From contig JAICWO010000006.1 in NCBI GenBank assembly GCA_025934775.1, positions 1-64,000 on the forward strand: DNA of 64,000 nucleotides, read 5' to 3'. The notes under the pieces were generated by a model that saw nothing but the letters and a program-made list of their open reading frames with translations, did no database searches and was not told the origin of the DNA. Numbering within the stretch: the first letter of the stretch is position 1; each line of letters begins with the position of its first letter. The DNA comes from Gemmatimonadaceae bacterium (GTDB lineage: Bacteria; Gemmatimonadota; Gemmatimonadetes; Gemmatimonadales; Gemmatimonadaceae). Positions 15,486 through 24,231 of the stretch are shown here, piece by piece. The translations under genes were made by a program, and so were the position numbers.

Positions 15486-17387
15486 ATGCAAAAAAGCAAC
15501 AGTTCAACGCGACAGCACGCGCATCATCGTGTAGTGCGCCTTCGAGTCACAGGAGGCTTTCTGGGCGGCGTCGATATTGAACTCGCCGATGGCCTGAACT
15601 GCTTCATCGGTGGACGCGGCGCCGGCAAGACTACTGCCCTTGAATTCCTGCGTTACGGACTTGGTTTGATGCCCGATGCAAAGGCCAGCCCGCAGCGGTT
15701 CAAAGCGCTCGACAGCCTCGTCCAGGCCAACTTGCGCGGTGGCCGACTAAACATCGAATTGAAGACGAAAGCTGAAATGCTCTACACGGCAAGACGAGCC
15801 GTAGGTGAGAGTGTGGAGGTATTGAATGAGCAGGGGGTCGCCGTCCCGGTAACTCTCGACCGAGATCATATTTTCAGCGCAGACGTCTTTAGCCAGAACC
15901 AGATTGAGGAGATTGCATCGAATCCGAATGCTCAGCTCGACCTACTCGACCGGTTCCAGGAGCAGGCATCGACAACTATTTCGCGGGAACTCGCGCAGTT
16001 GGATCAAGAACTCCAGCGGTCGAACGATCTCTTGCGTCGGTTAGATGAGGAGATGGATGCACTACGCGCGAAGGCGTCTGAAGCATCGGCTATCGAGGAA
16101 CGTCTGCGTGGCCTAATGGCAGTCGCCGGGCCGGACGCAGAGCGAATGAACTCTGCGCATGGAGCACAGGCCTTACGTGCTCGTGAGCAGCATTTGTTCC
16201 AGATCGCTCTCGATACTCTTGCTCGCCTGGCTACCAGCATCGCTGAAGCAGAGGCTGGGTTTGCCGCTTCGATTCGCGACCAATTTGACGAGGCAGTTCG
16301 CACGGGTGAAAACGGCGACATCCTCCGCAGCTTGGAATCAGAATTAAGCTCTCTTCAGGCCGCAGTCGGGCAAGCCCTTGATTCAATTCGATCCTCGTCT
16401 CGATCGACGGAATCTGCGATTCGTCGTTGGGTAACCGCGCTGGAAGAGCGTCATGCTGTTCAGGGCGCCGCGTACCGCGATCTTCTCGAACAGTCGAAGG
16501 AAGAGGGAGGGAGAGCGGCTGAGCGCGCGTCGCTTCAGGCTTCACTTGCGGCATCCCAGGCTGCTGCTATCGAGCTTCGCGCGAAGGAAAGGCAAAGAGG
16601 AGATGTTACTTCGGCGCGTCGGGCGCTTACGAATCGCGTCTCCGAGTTGCGCGATGATCGCTACTTACTTCGCAAGCGCGTGGCTGAACGCCTTACCCAG
16701 CAATTCACTGCGTTGCGAGTCAGCGTTGCTCAGGCCGCCGACCTGCAGGCCTATCGTGAACTGCTTGCCGCTCGTCTCAAGGGAGTGGGTGTAAAGCAAG
16801 GAATGGCGGCGGAGCGTATCTCCGAAGTGCTCTTGCCTGCGGAGTTGGCCGCCCTTCTGGCCGCCAACGACGTCAGAGCTATCGAGGATCGCTGCGGGTT
16901 TGAGGCGGAGAGGGCAAGGAAGATCGTCGATGCACTCCGTGCAGACGGCGGAGCGTACGACATTGAGATAGTCGACATTGAGGACCGGCCCTGCATCGAG
17001 TTACGAGACGGTGAGCAGTACAAAGAGTCGCCGCGACTATCAACTGGACAGCGATGCACCACGATACTGCCAATCCTACTTGTCCAGAATGAGCGGCCCT
17101 TGTTGATCGATCAGCCCGAAGACAATCTCGACAATGCATTCGTCTACGACACAATTGTAACAGCGCTTCGCGCCGTGAAGGGGAGCCGGCAAGTCATTCT
17201 TGTTACACACAATCCGAACATCCCCGTGTTGGGTGAAGCCGAACGTGTGTTCGTCTTCGCGTCCGATGGCCAGAATGCGCGGGTGCAGTCATCGGGAACA
17301 GTCGACGATTGCAAGGATCTGATCGAGCGTATTCTCGAAGGCGGTCGAGAAGCGTTTCTCGAGCGCAAGACGCGCTATGGTCATTGA
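15486..17387 (+). CDS. SMC/TrlF-like AAA (ABC-type) ATPase
   Basis: 633 residues from ATG 15486 (an upstream TTG at 15363 is less likely). N-terminal ABC half: VTGGFLGGVDIELADGLN then Walker A GGRGAGKTT (residues ~42-50) and a Q-loop-like region FSQNQIEEIA. A long coiled coil spans ~160-470. The C-terminal half has a signature-like LSTGQR and Walker B LLIDQPEDNLDN (~538-549) followed by VILVTHNPNIPVLG, as in TrlF/RecN/SMC-like ATPases found in defence genes. No PHP or nuclease domain is fused. It overlaps the kinase gene by 11 bases. Likely a DNA- or damage-sensing ATPase feeding the kinase (inference). Confidence 0.82.
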   Translation: MQKSNSSTRQHAHHRVVRLRVTGGFLGGVDIELADGLNCFIGGRGAGKTTALEFLRYGLGLMPDAKASPQRFKALDSLVQANLRGGRLNIELKTKAEMLYTARRAVGESVEVLNEQGVAVPVTLDRDHIFSADVFSQNQIEEIASNPNAQLDLLDRFQEQASTTISRELAQLDQELQRSNDLLRRLDEEMDALRAKASEASAIEERLRGLMAVAGPDAERMNSAHGAQALRAREQHLFQIALDTLARLATSIAEAEAGFAASIRDQFDEAVRTGENGDILRSLESELSSLQAAVGQALDSIRSSSRSTESAIRRWVTALEERHAVQGAAYRDLLEQSKEEGGRAAERASLQASLAASQAAAIELRAKERQRGDVTSARRALTNRVSELRDDRYLLRKRVAERLTQQFTALRVSVAQAADLQAYRELLAARLKGVGVKQGMAAERISEVLLPAELAALLAANDVRAIEDRCGFEAERARKIVDALRADGGAYDIEIVDIEDRPCIELRDGEQYKESPRLSTGQRCTTILPILLVQNERPLLIDQPEDNLDNAFVYDTIVTALRAVKGSRQVILVTHNPNIPVLGEAERVFVFASDGQNARVQSSGTVDDCKDLIERILEGGREAFLERKTRYGH

Positions 17388-18516
17388 AATCGACGACGGC
17401 GCCGGAGAGCCGTTACCGGCGTTCGTTGCAGCGTTGCGTGGCAATGACTGGGCTGACGTACTCGATGCTCTATCGCGAGCTGATACGTGGATTCGGGAGG
17501 CAATGCCGGGACACGCGCACGCCGCTTCCGTGACCGAAGCGGTTGCCGCTCTCGCAGATCATCCCAAGTGGGAAATCCGCCGTGCCGTCGCTCTCACCGC
17601 TGCGCACTGCCTCAGTCGCGCCTTTGAAGCCCCGCTCGTACGTCTCGTCGTCGATGACAACGCGCGAGTGCGCCAAGCCGCAGAGCAAGCAGTACTACGA
17701 CGACGTGATGGCCGTCAGGCGAGTCTGCTCGGCAAGCAACATGAAGACCGCATAAATGCCCTGCTCGAAGACATTGAGACGAGATTTGGTGTTCGCGGTC
17801 GCGCCGGCGTGAAGCGAGCGGCTGATGAGATTGCGAACCTCTTCGCGCGAGAACTCTACCACGAGGTAGTAAAGCTGCTTACACCACTCGCGGTGTCGGC
17901 GGAACGGTTGAAAGTCACTGTTGCGGCTGACACGCGCATTGCCGGCGAAGCGCACGCGGAGATCTCTCGCATAGATCGGCAAGTCCGGCAACTGCGTGCG
18001 GTGCTCGACGCGATGCGCTCCTATACGACCGTACCGCGGCTGAACTTCGCGAGTGAGACGCTGCGTGAAGTCGTGGACGAGGCGTGGGGTCTTGCACGAG
18101 TTGCGCGCACTGGCTTCGCAGTACCGGCGATCAAGATTGAGATGCCCGCAGAAGCGAGCGCGCAGGTCGCTCGCAGTCGGCTTGTTCAGGCGTTGACAAA
18201 CCTGCTGATGAACGCGATCGAAGCCTATGACGGAAGAGATTCGCGAGAGCCGATCTACGTCAGTGCAGACGCGCGGCAAGGGCACGTTGTTCTGGTGATT
18301 AAAGACAATGGCTGCGGGATGTCGCCGGAGGCCGTCGTCGATGCACGAACGCTGTTTGCGACGAATAAGCCGAACGGTACAGGGTTCGGCTTACCACTCG
18401 CGATCAAGATCATCGAGTCGGAGCATCGAGGTCGGTTGACGCTTAGGAGCGAACTCGATCAGGGTTGCGAAGTAGAGGTGATCCTCCCTCGCGAACAGGC
18501 GTTGGGCGAAACATGA
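17377..18516 (+). CDS. Soluble HEAT-repeat sensor histidine kinase
   Basis: 379 residues without membrane segments. Residues ~40-110 contain HEAT-like helices (WEIRRAVALTAAHCL; DDNARVRQAAEQAVLRR). A DHp-like helix carries a probable phospho-acceptor H162 in LYHEVVKLLTPL. The HATPase_c domain shows the N box NLLMNAIEA, the D box DNGCGM and the G2 box NGTGFGLPLAI. HEAT repeats normally bind proteins, so the input is likely a partner such as the ATPase encoded just upstream rather than a small ligand. It overlaps both neighbours (17377-17387; ATGA at 18513), one tight operon. Confidence 0.85.
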   Translation: MVIEIDDGAGEPLPAFVAALRGNDWADVLDALSRADTWIREAMPGHAHAASVTEAVAALADHPKWEIRRAVALTAAHCLSRAFEAPLVRLVVDDNARVRQAAEQAVLRRRDGRQASLLGKQHEDRINALLEDIETRFGVRGRAGVKRAADEIANLFARELYHEVVKLLTPLAVSAERLKVTVAADTRIAGEAHAEISRIDRQVRQLRAVLDAMRSYTTVPRLNFASETLREVVDEAWGLARVARTGFAVPAIKIEMPAEASAQVARSRLVQALTNLLMNAIEAYDGRDSREPIYVSADARQGHVVLVIKDNGCGMSPEAVVDARTLFATNKPNGTGFGLPLAIKIIESEHRGRLTLRSELDQGCEVEVILPREQALGET

Positions 18517-19367
18517 GTGAAGGGCACCTAGTACTTATAGTCGAGGATGACGCCGAGACCGCCGACGCGCTCCAGCAGATAGTTTCTGCAGAGGGCTGGC
18601 GCAGCGTCATTGTCGACAATCGAACCGATGCAGTAAGCCGTCTGCAGGCCAACAAGTTCTGTATTGTTATACTGGACTTGCAGATCAAAGGCGACGGCAA
18701 CGCAATCAAGGGGCACACGTCACACGGCAAAGCACTCTTGAGGCAAATCAGGCAACTGCATCAGGAGCACACAGGGCGGGCGTTTTGGTTGCCGGTGGTG
18801 GTAGTCAGCGGGTTCGCCTCCGAGCGCGCCGAGGCAATCGAAATCATGCGTGATGGCGCTGCAACTTTGATCGAAAAGCCATTCAAGGATCGGGTCATCG
18901 TAGAGAAGCTTCACGCCGAACTTGAGCGATGTGGCAGAGATACACACGAGCGCTGCTCGCGGCCACCAGTGTCGCAGCCCGAACCTGACGGCCAAGTCGC
19001 GATCGAGCTCCCGGGATCGCGCGATGGTCGGCGTACGGAAGTTCTAGTCGCCGGACACACCCTCAGCCTACCAGACAGCGAACTCCGGACGCTTCTTGAG
19101 CTGATCGCGGCGCATCAATCCGGCAAAACGGTCCACAAAGTTGCTCTTGGGCACAAGAAGCATCAAGGATTCAAAGCGGTCTCTCGTCTCCGGCTAGCCC
19201 TGAAACCAGCGCTTGGTAGCATCGACGTCATCACGAACGACCGTCACGGCGAGTATGGACTTACGAATGCCGTGGTCGTGCGCTGTTGCAACGCGGCAAA
19301 GTTCGGTGCAGTGGACGACGCTCGGATCATTTCCCTTGCAGAGACGATCGAAAAGAGCCTGAAATAG
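18513..19367 (+). CDS. Response regulator with OmpR-like C-terminal domain
   Basis: 284 residues from ATG 18513. The N-terminal receiver domain has the acidic pair in LIVEDDAE, phospho-acceptor D55 in VILDLQI, the Ser/Thr position in VVVSGFAS and the conserved Lys in IEKPFKD; there is a loop insertion after D55 (KGDGNAIKGHTSHG). The C-terminal part (~160-245, LSLPDSELRTLLELI; FKAVSRLRLALKP; NDRHGEYGL) follows the pattern of a Trans_reg_C winged helix. It probably converts kinase output into transcriptional control. It is the cognate partner of the HEAT-kinase by operon position. Confidence 0.85.
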   Translation: MSEGHLVLIVEDDAETADALQQIVSAEGWRSVIVDNRTDAVSRLQANKFCIVILDLQIKGDGNAIKGHTSHGKALLRQIRQLHQEHTGRAFWLPVVVVSGFASERAEAIEIMRDGAATLIEKPFKDRVIVEKLHAELERCGRDTHERCSRPPVSQPEPDGQVAIELPGSRDGRRTEVLVAGHTLSLPDSELRTLLELIAAHQSGKTVHKVALGHKKHQGFKAVSRLRLALKPALGSIDVITNDRHGEYGLTNAVVVRCCNAAKFGAVDDARIISLAETIEKSLK

Positions 19368-19370
19368 GAT

Positions 19371-19385
19371 CCGTCAAATTGACGG
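19371..19385. other. 15-bp palindrome after the operon
   Basis: CCGTCAA-A-TTGACGG, perfect 7-bp arms, four bases after the response-regulator stop. No T tract follows, so it is either a weak terminator or a protein-binding site. Confidence 0.45.
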
Positions 19386-19502
19386 AACTTGGCCGCAATC
19401 TCCGCCACACCTCCGCCGATCGTCGGCGCTACCGCTCGCTAATAGACTGAGACCCGCAGACCCCAGTCGCGGTAATCTCAGTCCTCAGCTTCGGGAGGTT
19501 GT

Positions 19503-19652
19503 ATGGCGAAAGTCTCGCCGTGGCACTCGATCAAGCAGTCGGTGCACCACGACAATACGAAGTGCACCGAAGGCAACAACATCGAGACGGAAAACCGTCG
19601 GTCCGGCACAGGCGGGAAGCCATTGTGCTCGCATTGCGCTCGACTCGACTAA
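19503..19652 (+). CDS. Small conserved-type protein, cysteine/histidine containing
   Basis: A 49-residue protein starting MAKVSPWHSIKQ, with the pattern VHHDNTKCTEGNNIE, then GTGGKPLCSHCARLD at the end. The VxHDNTxCTEGNNIE and LCxHC blocks resemble small hypothetical proteins seen widely in bacteria; the CxxC plus upstream Cys and His could bind zinc. GGGAGG lies just upstream of the ATG. Function unknown. Confidence 0.7.
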   Translation: MAKVSPWHSIKQSVHHDNTKCTEGNNIETENRRSGTGGKPLCSHCARLD

Positions 19653-19724
19653 CAAGCGGCCGTTGCCGAGGAGGCGCACGATGCGGTGCCTCTTCGGCAG
19701 CGGTAGCCAACTGGATTGATCGAA

Positions 19725-20180
19725 ATGCCCAACAAGAACACACACGCAGTCGTTGGTTTGGTTTCCGGCGCGGCGATCGGCGGGATTGCTGCCGTATCCG
19801 TGCCAGAGGAACATCGCGCGATCGAGGTCGCATTTGCGGGTCTCGGAGGCGTATTTGGCGGATTAGCGCCAGACGTTCTCGAACCGGCAACCTCGCCGCA
19901 GCATCGGGCGACTTGCCACAGCATACTTGTCGGCGGAGCGGGGGTAATCGCCGGTGTTACCCATCTTCGCGCCTACTGCGCCGAACGCGCGTCGGGATGT
20001 GAATCGCGCTCGGCCGCGGCAACGCCCGGCTCAGCTCTCGCGAGTTCGGAATCGTGGAAGGCGCTCGCTTGGCGTGCGTTCGGTGCCTTCGCTCTCGGCT
20101 TCGCCGCCGGTTACGTATCTCACCTTCTGCTCGACGGCGACACGCCAGACGGTATTCCGCTGGTTGTTCGCGGACTTTAA
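19725..20180 (+). CDS. YdjM-like membrane-bound metal-dependent hydrolase (DUF457)
   Basis: 151 residues from ATG 19725 (a TTG nine bases earlier is also possible). The signature histidines and aspartates of the DUF457/YdjM family are present: NTHAVVGLVSG near the start, GGLAPDVLEP, HRATCHSILVG and SHLLLDGDTPDGIPL. Hydrophobic segments at ~10-25, ~62-75 and ~118-132 suggest a small integral membrane protein. The family is induced by DNA damage in E. coli and also occurs in archaea; its substrate is unknown. Confidence 0.75.
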   Translation: MPNKNTHAVVGLVSGAAIGGIAAVSVPEEHRAIEVAFAGLGGVFGGLAPDVLEPATSPQHRATCHSILVGGAGVIAGVTHLRAYCAERASGCESRSAAATPGSALASSESWKALAWRAFGAFALGFAAGYVSHLLLDGDTPDGIPLVVRGL

Positions 20181-20203
20181 CTCGCCCTCAGGGGAGCCCC
20201 ACC

Positions 20204-20428
20204 ATGGGAAAGAACATTCATGTCACACATCGTGCGGACGGTTCGTGGGCGGTGATCGGAGAGGGAGATTCGCGCGCATCGAGTCTGCATGACACTCAGG
20301 CAGACGCGATCAACGCTGCACGCCCGCTCGCCATCAACAATCGGTCGGAGCTGGTCATTCACGACCGCCACAATCGAATCCGCGACAAGGACAGCCACGG
20401 CAGTGACCCATATCCACCGCCGGGGTGA
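20204..20428 (+). CDS. DUF2188 family protein
   Basis: A 74-residue protein with the full DUF2188 pattern: VTHRADGSWAVIGEG, ATHDTQADA-like helix (LHDTQADAINAARPLA), NRSELVIHDRHNRIRDKDSHG and the terminal DPYPPPG. A GGGGAG ribosome site precedes the ATG. A divergent copy lies at 10250. Function of the family is unknown; they are small stand-alone proteins often found in accessory DNA. Confidence 0.88.
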   Translation: MGKNIHVTHRADGSWAVIGEGDSRASSLHDTQADAINAARPLAINNRSELVIHDRHNRIRDKDSHGSDPYPPPG

Positions 20429-20917
20429 ATGGCACGTCATGTACGGGCACGCCACTTTCGATCCAGCCGCGATCAGCGAATGCGTCCTTCCTCAAGGGAA
20501 TCTCGTAGCACAACTCTTGTCGACCCGCAGGCGTATAGCGCGTGAAACAGCGGTGCTGTTGCCCCCGTCAAACCCCGGTTTTTCGAGAAACAGCACCCGG
20601 CACCGACGCTCGGAAGCCATTGAAAAACCGACAAGTTAGCGGTTTTGACAGTTCCCCGCAGCGGGCCTGCACTGCCCGCGAGGCGGCCCACCGAGGCAAC
20701 ATTAGAGGTCTTTAATTTTGGTGTAGGGCCCCGCCTCGACGGGGCTCGTATCACGCAATCGCCGCTAGCGGTTCTGGCGCCGGCAGTGAACATTTGGGGG
20801 CCCGGCATCGCCTATCGAGACGACGAGCCGCGCCCGTCGCGGTGACTCGACGATTCGATACCGCGCGGTGCTAGGCGATACTACGGCCCGCAAATCCTCC
20901 CACGGTCCTGCACTGGC
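20429..20917. other. Hairpin-rich intergenic region before the methylase
   Basis: About 490 bases without a convincing gene. It holds three inverted repeats in series: GGTGCTGTT/AACAGCACC (20552-20560 and 20589-20597), AAAACCG/CGGTTTT (20624-20646, 9-base loop) and GCCCCG/CGGGGC (20728-20745, 6-base loop). It could contain an attachment or resolution site, a structured leader or a non-coding RNA. Confidence 0.45.
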
Positions 20918-21973
20918 ATGCGCTCGCCTTCCGACCCGCTCAGCACATCGGCGTCGTCTGCACGTCCTCGCGCCGCCCCGACCGCAGGCCAAACGCGTCG
21001 GAGCGGTCGCAAGCGCGCCGAGGCCCCGCTATTAAGCCCACTGCGGTATCCGGGCTCGAAACGCCGATTGGCCACCCACGTCGGTGAGATTCTCGACCTC
21101 AATGAGCGTAGCCCCGAGCTCTTTGTGGAAGCATTCGCGGGCGGAGCGAGCGTCGCCATTCGCCTGCTCCAACTCGGGCGGGTCAAGTCGATTGGGCTCG
21201 TCGATCTCGACCCGATGATCGCGGCATTCTGGCGGACAGTGTTCTTTGATACAAAGTGGTTGTGCCGCGAGATCGCGAAGGTCCCCGTAACGCTGGCGCA
21301 GTGGGAGACCTACCGGGCGACGAAGCCGCGGAGCGACCGTACCCGCGCACTCGTCTGCCTCTTCCTCAATCGCACGAGCTTCTCGGGCATCTTGAATCCG
21401 CGGTCGGGTCCAATCGGCGGGTACGAACAGAAGGGCGAGTTCAAGATCGACTGCCGGTTCACCCGCGAGACGCTCATCGATCGCATCGAGAAAATCGCCG
21501 CGTATCGGGACCGCGTGGCGTTCATATGGAACACGTCTTGGGATCAAGCGTTGATGGACGTCCGGACGAAACAGGCCGCAGACGAACTCCCCCAGGATGT
21601 GTTCTACTACTTCGATCCGCCGTTTTTCGAGAAGGCCGAGAAGCTCTACACCTTCTACTTCGACGACGCCGACCACATCGCCCTTCGCGATGCCCTTGTC
21701 GACATGACCGACCATGCGCGCGAACCGTGGGTACTCAGTTACGACATGGCAGACCGGTTGGAAGAGCTATATGGCGACAGACCCGAGTCGACGCACATCG
21801 AGCTGCTGTACAGCACGTCGGGAGGCGGCGACCGAAGGGTGGCGACGGAGGTCATCCTGTCGAACCTGCCGAGGCTCCCGATCCCCTCGGTGGAGGACAA
21901 GCGCCGACGCTCCAAAGCCCACGGCGGCGAGCGACCGAAGGCTGCGAAGCCCCAAAAGACGCGGGTCGCATAG
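20918..21973 (+). CDS. D12-class N6-adenine DNA methyltransferase (Dam-like)
   Basis: 351 residues. After a ~35-residue basic leader comes PLRYPGSKRRLA (SAM-binding opening of the D12 family), FVEAFAGGASVAI (motif I), a region NRTSFSGILNPRSGPIGG, and the catalytic motif IV YYFDPPFF near residue 230. These residues define Dam/D12-type adenine methylases. It is the first gene of the run methylase-HerA-NurA-nuclease-like-CHAT and is most likely the self-marking component of a defence system. No adjacent classical restriction subunit is present. Confidence 0.88.
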   Translation: MRSPSDPLSTSASSARPRAAPTAGQTRRSGRKRAEAPLLSPLRYPGSKRRLATHVGEILDLNERSPELFVEAFAGGASVAIRLLQLGRVKSIGLVDLDPMIAAFWRTVFFDTKWLCREIAKVPVTLAQWETYRATKPRSDRTRALVCLFLNRTSFSGILNPRSGPIGGYEQKGEFKIDCRFTRETLIDRIEKIAAYRDRVAFIWNTSWDQALMDVRTKQAADELPQDVFYYFDPPFFEKAEKLYTFYFDDADHIALRDALVDMTDHAREPWVLSYDMADRLEELYGDRPESTHIELLYSTSGGGDRRVATEVILSNLPRLPIPSVEDKRRRSKAHGGERPKAAKPQKTRVA

Positions 21974-22224
21974 TGTATGCGCGCGGGTTGCCTCGAATGG
22001 GCGATATGCAGCCATGGCAGTCGCGGGCTTTGAGGCGAGGCCTTCCTCGCGGTCGCAGCGAATACTTGAGGATTCTATGATACGAGAGGATCCCGCCGGT
22101 CTCGGGCGCGAGGAGGAGCGGTGTGTCCCATCGGCCCCCGCACCCACGTTCCGTGCACCGCGGCGTGGGCCTGGATGCACCAAGCCGGGTTGGACAGAGT
22201 CAGCATGAACGTGCGGAGACCGAC
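21974..22224. other. Spacer between methylase and HerA genes
   Basis: About 250 bases. An open frame continues the HerA frame upstream (from 22123), but the composition and the ribosome site GGAG before ATG 22225 favour 22225 as the real start. It could hold an internal promoter. Confidence 0.4.
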
Positions 22225-24195
22225 ATGAACGTTGTCAACAAACTGGCCGCGAAACACAGCGCGTTACCCAAACTCGTTCAGCAGGACAATTTCGTCGGCT
22301 GGACGTACCAAGTCGGCTTCGACGCCGTGAAGGTGTTGACGAATGACGCTTTCAAACGGGCCGTTCGCGGAATCCCGCATAACGCCTTCCTGGTGGCGAC
22401 CTCGTTCGACCCCGAGAAGTTCATGTCCGTCGACGAGTTCGAGCAGGAGGTGCTGCTCCTTCGGGTTGTTGGCTCATGCCCTCTTCCACACGACAACGAC
22501 CTCACGCGCATCAAGGTTGATAGCGCGCAGGCGATCAAGGACAAGTTCGAGATGGTCGAAAAGACGACCGACACGCTGACCCAGGGCCAAATCCAGTACG
22601 GCGGCCTGGAGTGTCGGATCCTCGGGACGTTCTACATGCAGGACGGTGTACTCCATCTCGGAAGCGACCAGGAGACGTTCAGCGCCTCGGCGCGCCTGAG
22701 GGTCTTCCGCCCGAAAGGCGAGGCCCTACGCCTGATCGTGAACCACGTCGATCCGACGCGCGCGGCCCAGGCTGAGGAACTCGCGAAGGCGGCCGGCATG
22801 GCGACGATGCCGGAGCCGATCCGGATCGGCGACGTCCGCTACACGTCGACTGCCCGGCTGCATCGCGCGCAAGAGGAAGAGCTCGTACCAGTCACGATTT
22901 TCCCTCAGGACTTTCTCGCACGCCGGACTGCCGTGCTCGGGATGTCTCGTACCGGAAAGTCGAACACCGTCAAAACAATGGTGTCAGTCGTAAAGGGCGT
23001 GGCCGACAAGAGCGGCGTCAAGATTGGACAGATCATCTACGACATTAACGGCGAGTACGCCAACGCGAACCAGCAAGACAAGGGCTCGATCGCGGACATG
23101 TTCCCTCAGCACACCGTCCGCTATCGCATGGTGAAGACGCCCGGGTTTGAGGAGATGCAGAACAACTTCTACCGCCAGGTGGTCGAGGGCCACGCCATCA
23201 TCAGCAAAATCCTGTCGGAAGACAAGGCGAACAAAGCTGCGGGAGACGTCGAGGTGTTCCTCAACGCCTCATTCGAGGAGCCTGATCAGGCCGACGTCGG
23301 CGAACACAATCGCTGGCAGGTGCGCGTCGCGGCGTTCCAGGCGCTGCTCTACAAGGCCGGTTTCGAGGCCCCGGAGAACTTCAAGGTTCGCTTCAAGGCC
23401 AATCAGGGCGTCCTTGACGCGGTGAAGAAGGCGAACGCCTCGTGCAAGGACCCGTCAGCGGGCCTGACGCTCGATGACGCGATCGACTGGTTCGTTGCAC
23501 TCCGCAAGGCGAACAAGGAATCCGCGCTGAAGAGCTCCAGCGGGAAGGACTGGGTCGACACCGAGACCGACGCGATCCTGAACATGCTCGTCAATCAGAA
23601 CAAGAACGGCATCTACATCCGCGGCTTCAAGGTGCTCGTTCCGGCCCGGGATTACCACTCTCCGCGCCGCGCGCAGGAGGTCGGGGACGAGGTGTACGCC
23701 CATCTCGTCGCGGGCAAGATCGTCATCCTCGACCTCTCGGTCGGCGACCCGACGCTGCGGGAGCGCCTGAGCAAGCAGATCGCTGCCGACATCTTCAACA
23801 AGTCCATGGGCACGTTCATCACGGGGAAGACGCCACCGAACGTGATGATCTTCGTCGAGGAAGCCCACAACCTCCTCGGCCGGGGGATGGAGATCACGGA
23901 GACGTGGCCTCGGCTCGCGAAGGAGGGCTCGAAGTATCGTATCGGCTTGGTGTTCGCGACGCAGGAGGTGACTTCCATGCACCCGAACATTCTCGCCAAC
24001 ACCGAGAACTGGTTCGTGACGCACATCAACAATGCGAACGAGGTGAAGGAGCTGGCGAAGTTCTACGACTTCGCGGACTTCAGCGACTCCCTGATCCAGG
24101 CGCAGGACGTTGGCTTCGCCCGGGTGAAGACTCTGTCGAGCCCATTCGTCATCCCGGTCCAGATCAGCAAGTTCGACCCGAGCGCGCGGCAGTAG
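22225..24195 (+). CDS. HerA-type hexameric DNA translocase/ATPase
   Basis: 656 residues. The N-terminal ~200 residues form a beta-rich region like the HAS barrel of HerA. The motor domain has Walker A GMSRTGKSNT (~239-248), IIYDINGEYAN, and Walker B NVMIFVEEAHNLL (~538-550) followed by KEGSKYRIGLVFATQ. A helical insertion lies between ~310 and 460. HerA proteins pump DNA and work with the NurA nuclease; the NurA gene follows 36 bases later. In bacteria such pairs often belong to phage defence loci. Confidence 0.9.
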   Translation: MNVVNKLAAKHSALPKLVQQDNFVGWTYQVGFDAVKVLTNDAFKRAVRGIPHNAFLVATSFDPEKFMSVDEFEQEVLLLRVVGSCPLPHDNDLTRIKVDSAQAIKDKFEMVEKTTDTLTQGQIQYGGLECRILGTFYMQDGVLHLGSDQETFSASARLRVFRPKGEALRLIVNHVDPTRAAQAEELAKAAGMATMPEPIRIGDVRYTSTARLHRAQEEELVPVTIFPQDFLARRTAVLGMSRTGKSNTVKTMVSVVKGVADKSGVKIGQIIYDINGEYANANQQDKGSIADMFPQHTVRYRMVKTPGFEEMQNNFYRQVVEGHAIISKILSEDKANKAAGDVEVFLNASFEEPDQADVGEHNRWQVRVAAFQALLYKAGFEAPENFKVRFKANQGVLDAVKKANASCKDPSAGLTLDDAIDWFVALRKANKESALKSSSGKDWVDTETDAILNMLVNQNKNGIYIRGFKVLVPARDYHSPRRAQEVGDEVYAHLVAGKIVILDLSVGDPTLRERLSKQIAADIFNKSMGTFITGKTPPNVMIFVEEAHNLLGRGMEITETWPRLAKEGSKYRIGLVFATQEVTSMHPNILANTENWFVTHINNANEVKELAKFYDFADFSDSLIQAQDVGFARVKTLSSPFVIPVQISKFDPSARQ

Positions 24196-24231
24196 GCGGT
24201 CGAACGCCCTCAAGCCTGCCGAGTCGCCGCC

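Noticed and set aside
15486-19367. Identification as the Detocs two-component defence system
   Set aside because: Detocs has a TPR-type kinase and regulators with PNP-type effectors; here there is a HEAT kinase, an SMC-like ATPase and a DNA-binding regulator.
20473-20808. Leftward 111-residue frame in the hairpin region
   Set aside because: No domain, and the frame is interrupted in meaning by strong inverted repeats; likely non-coding.
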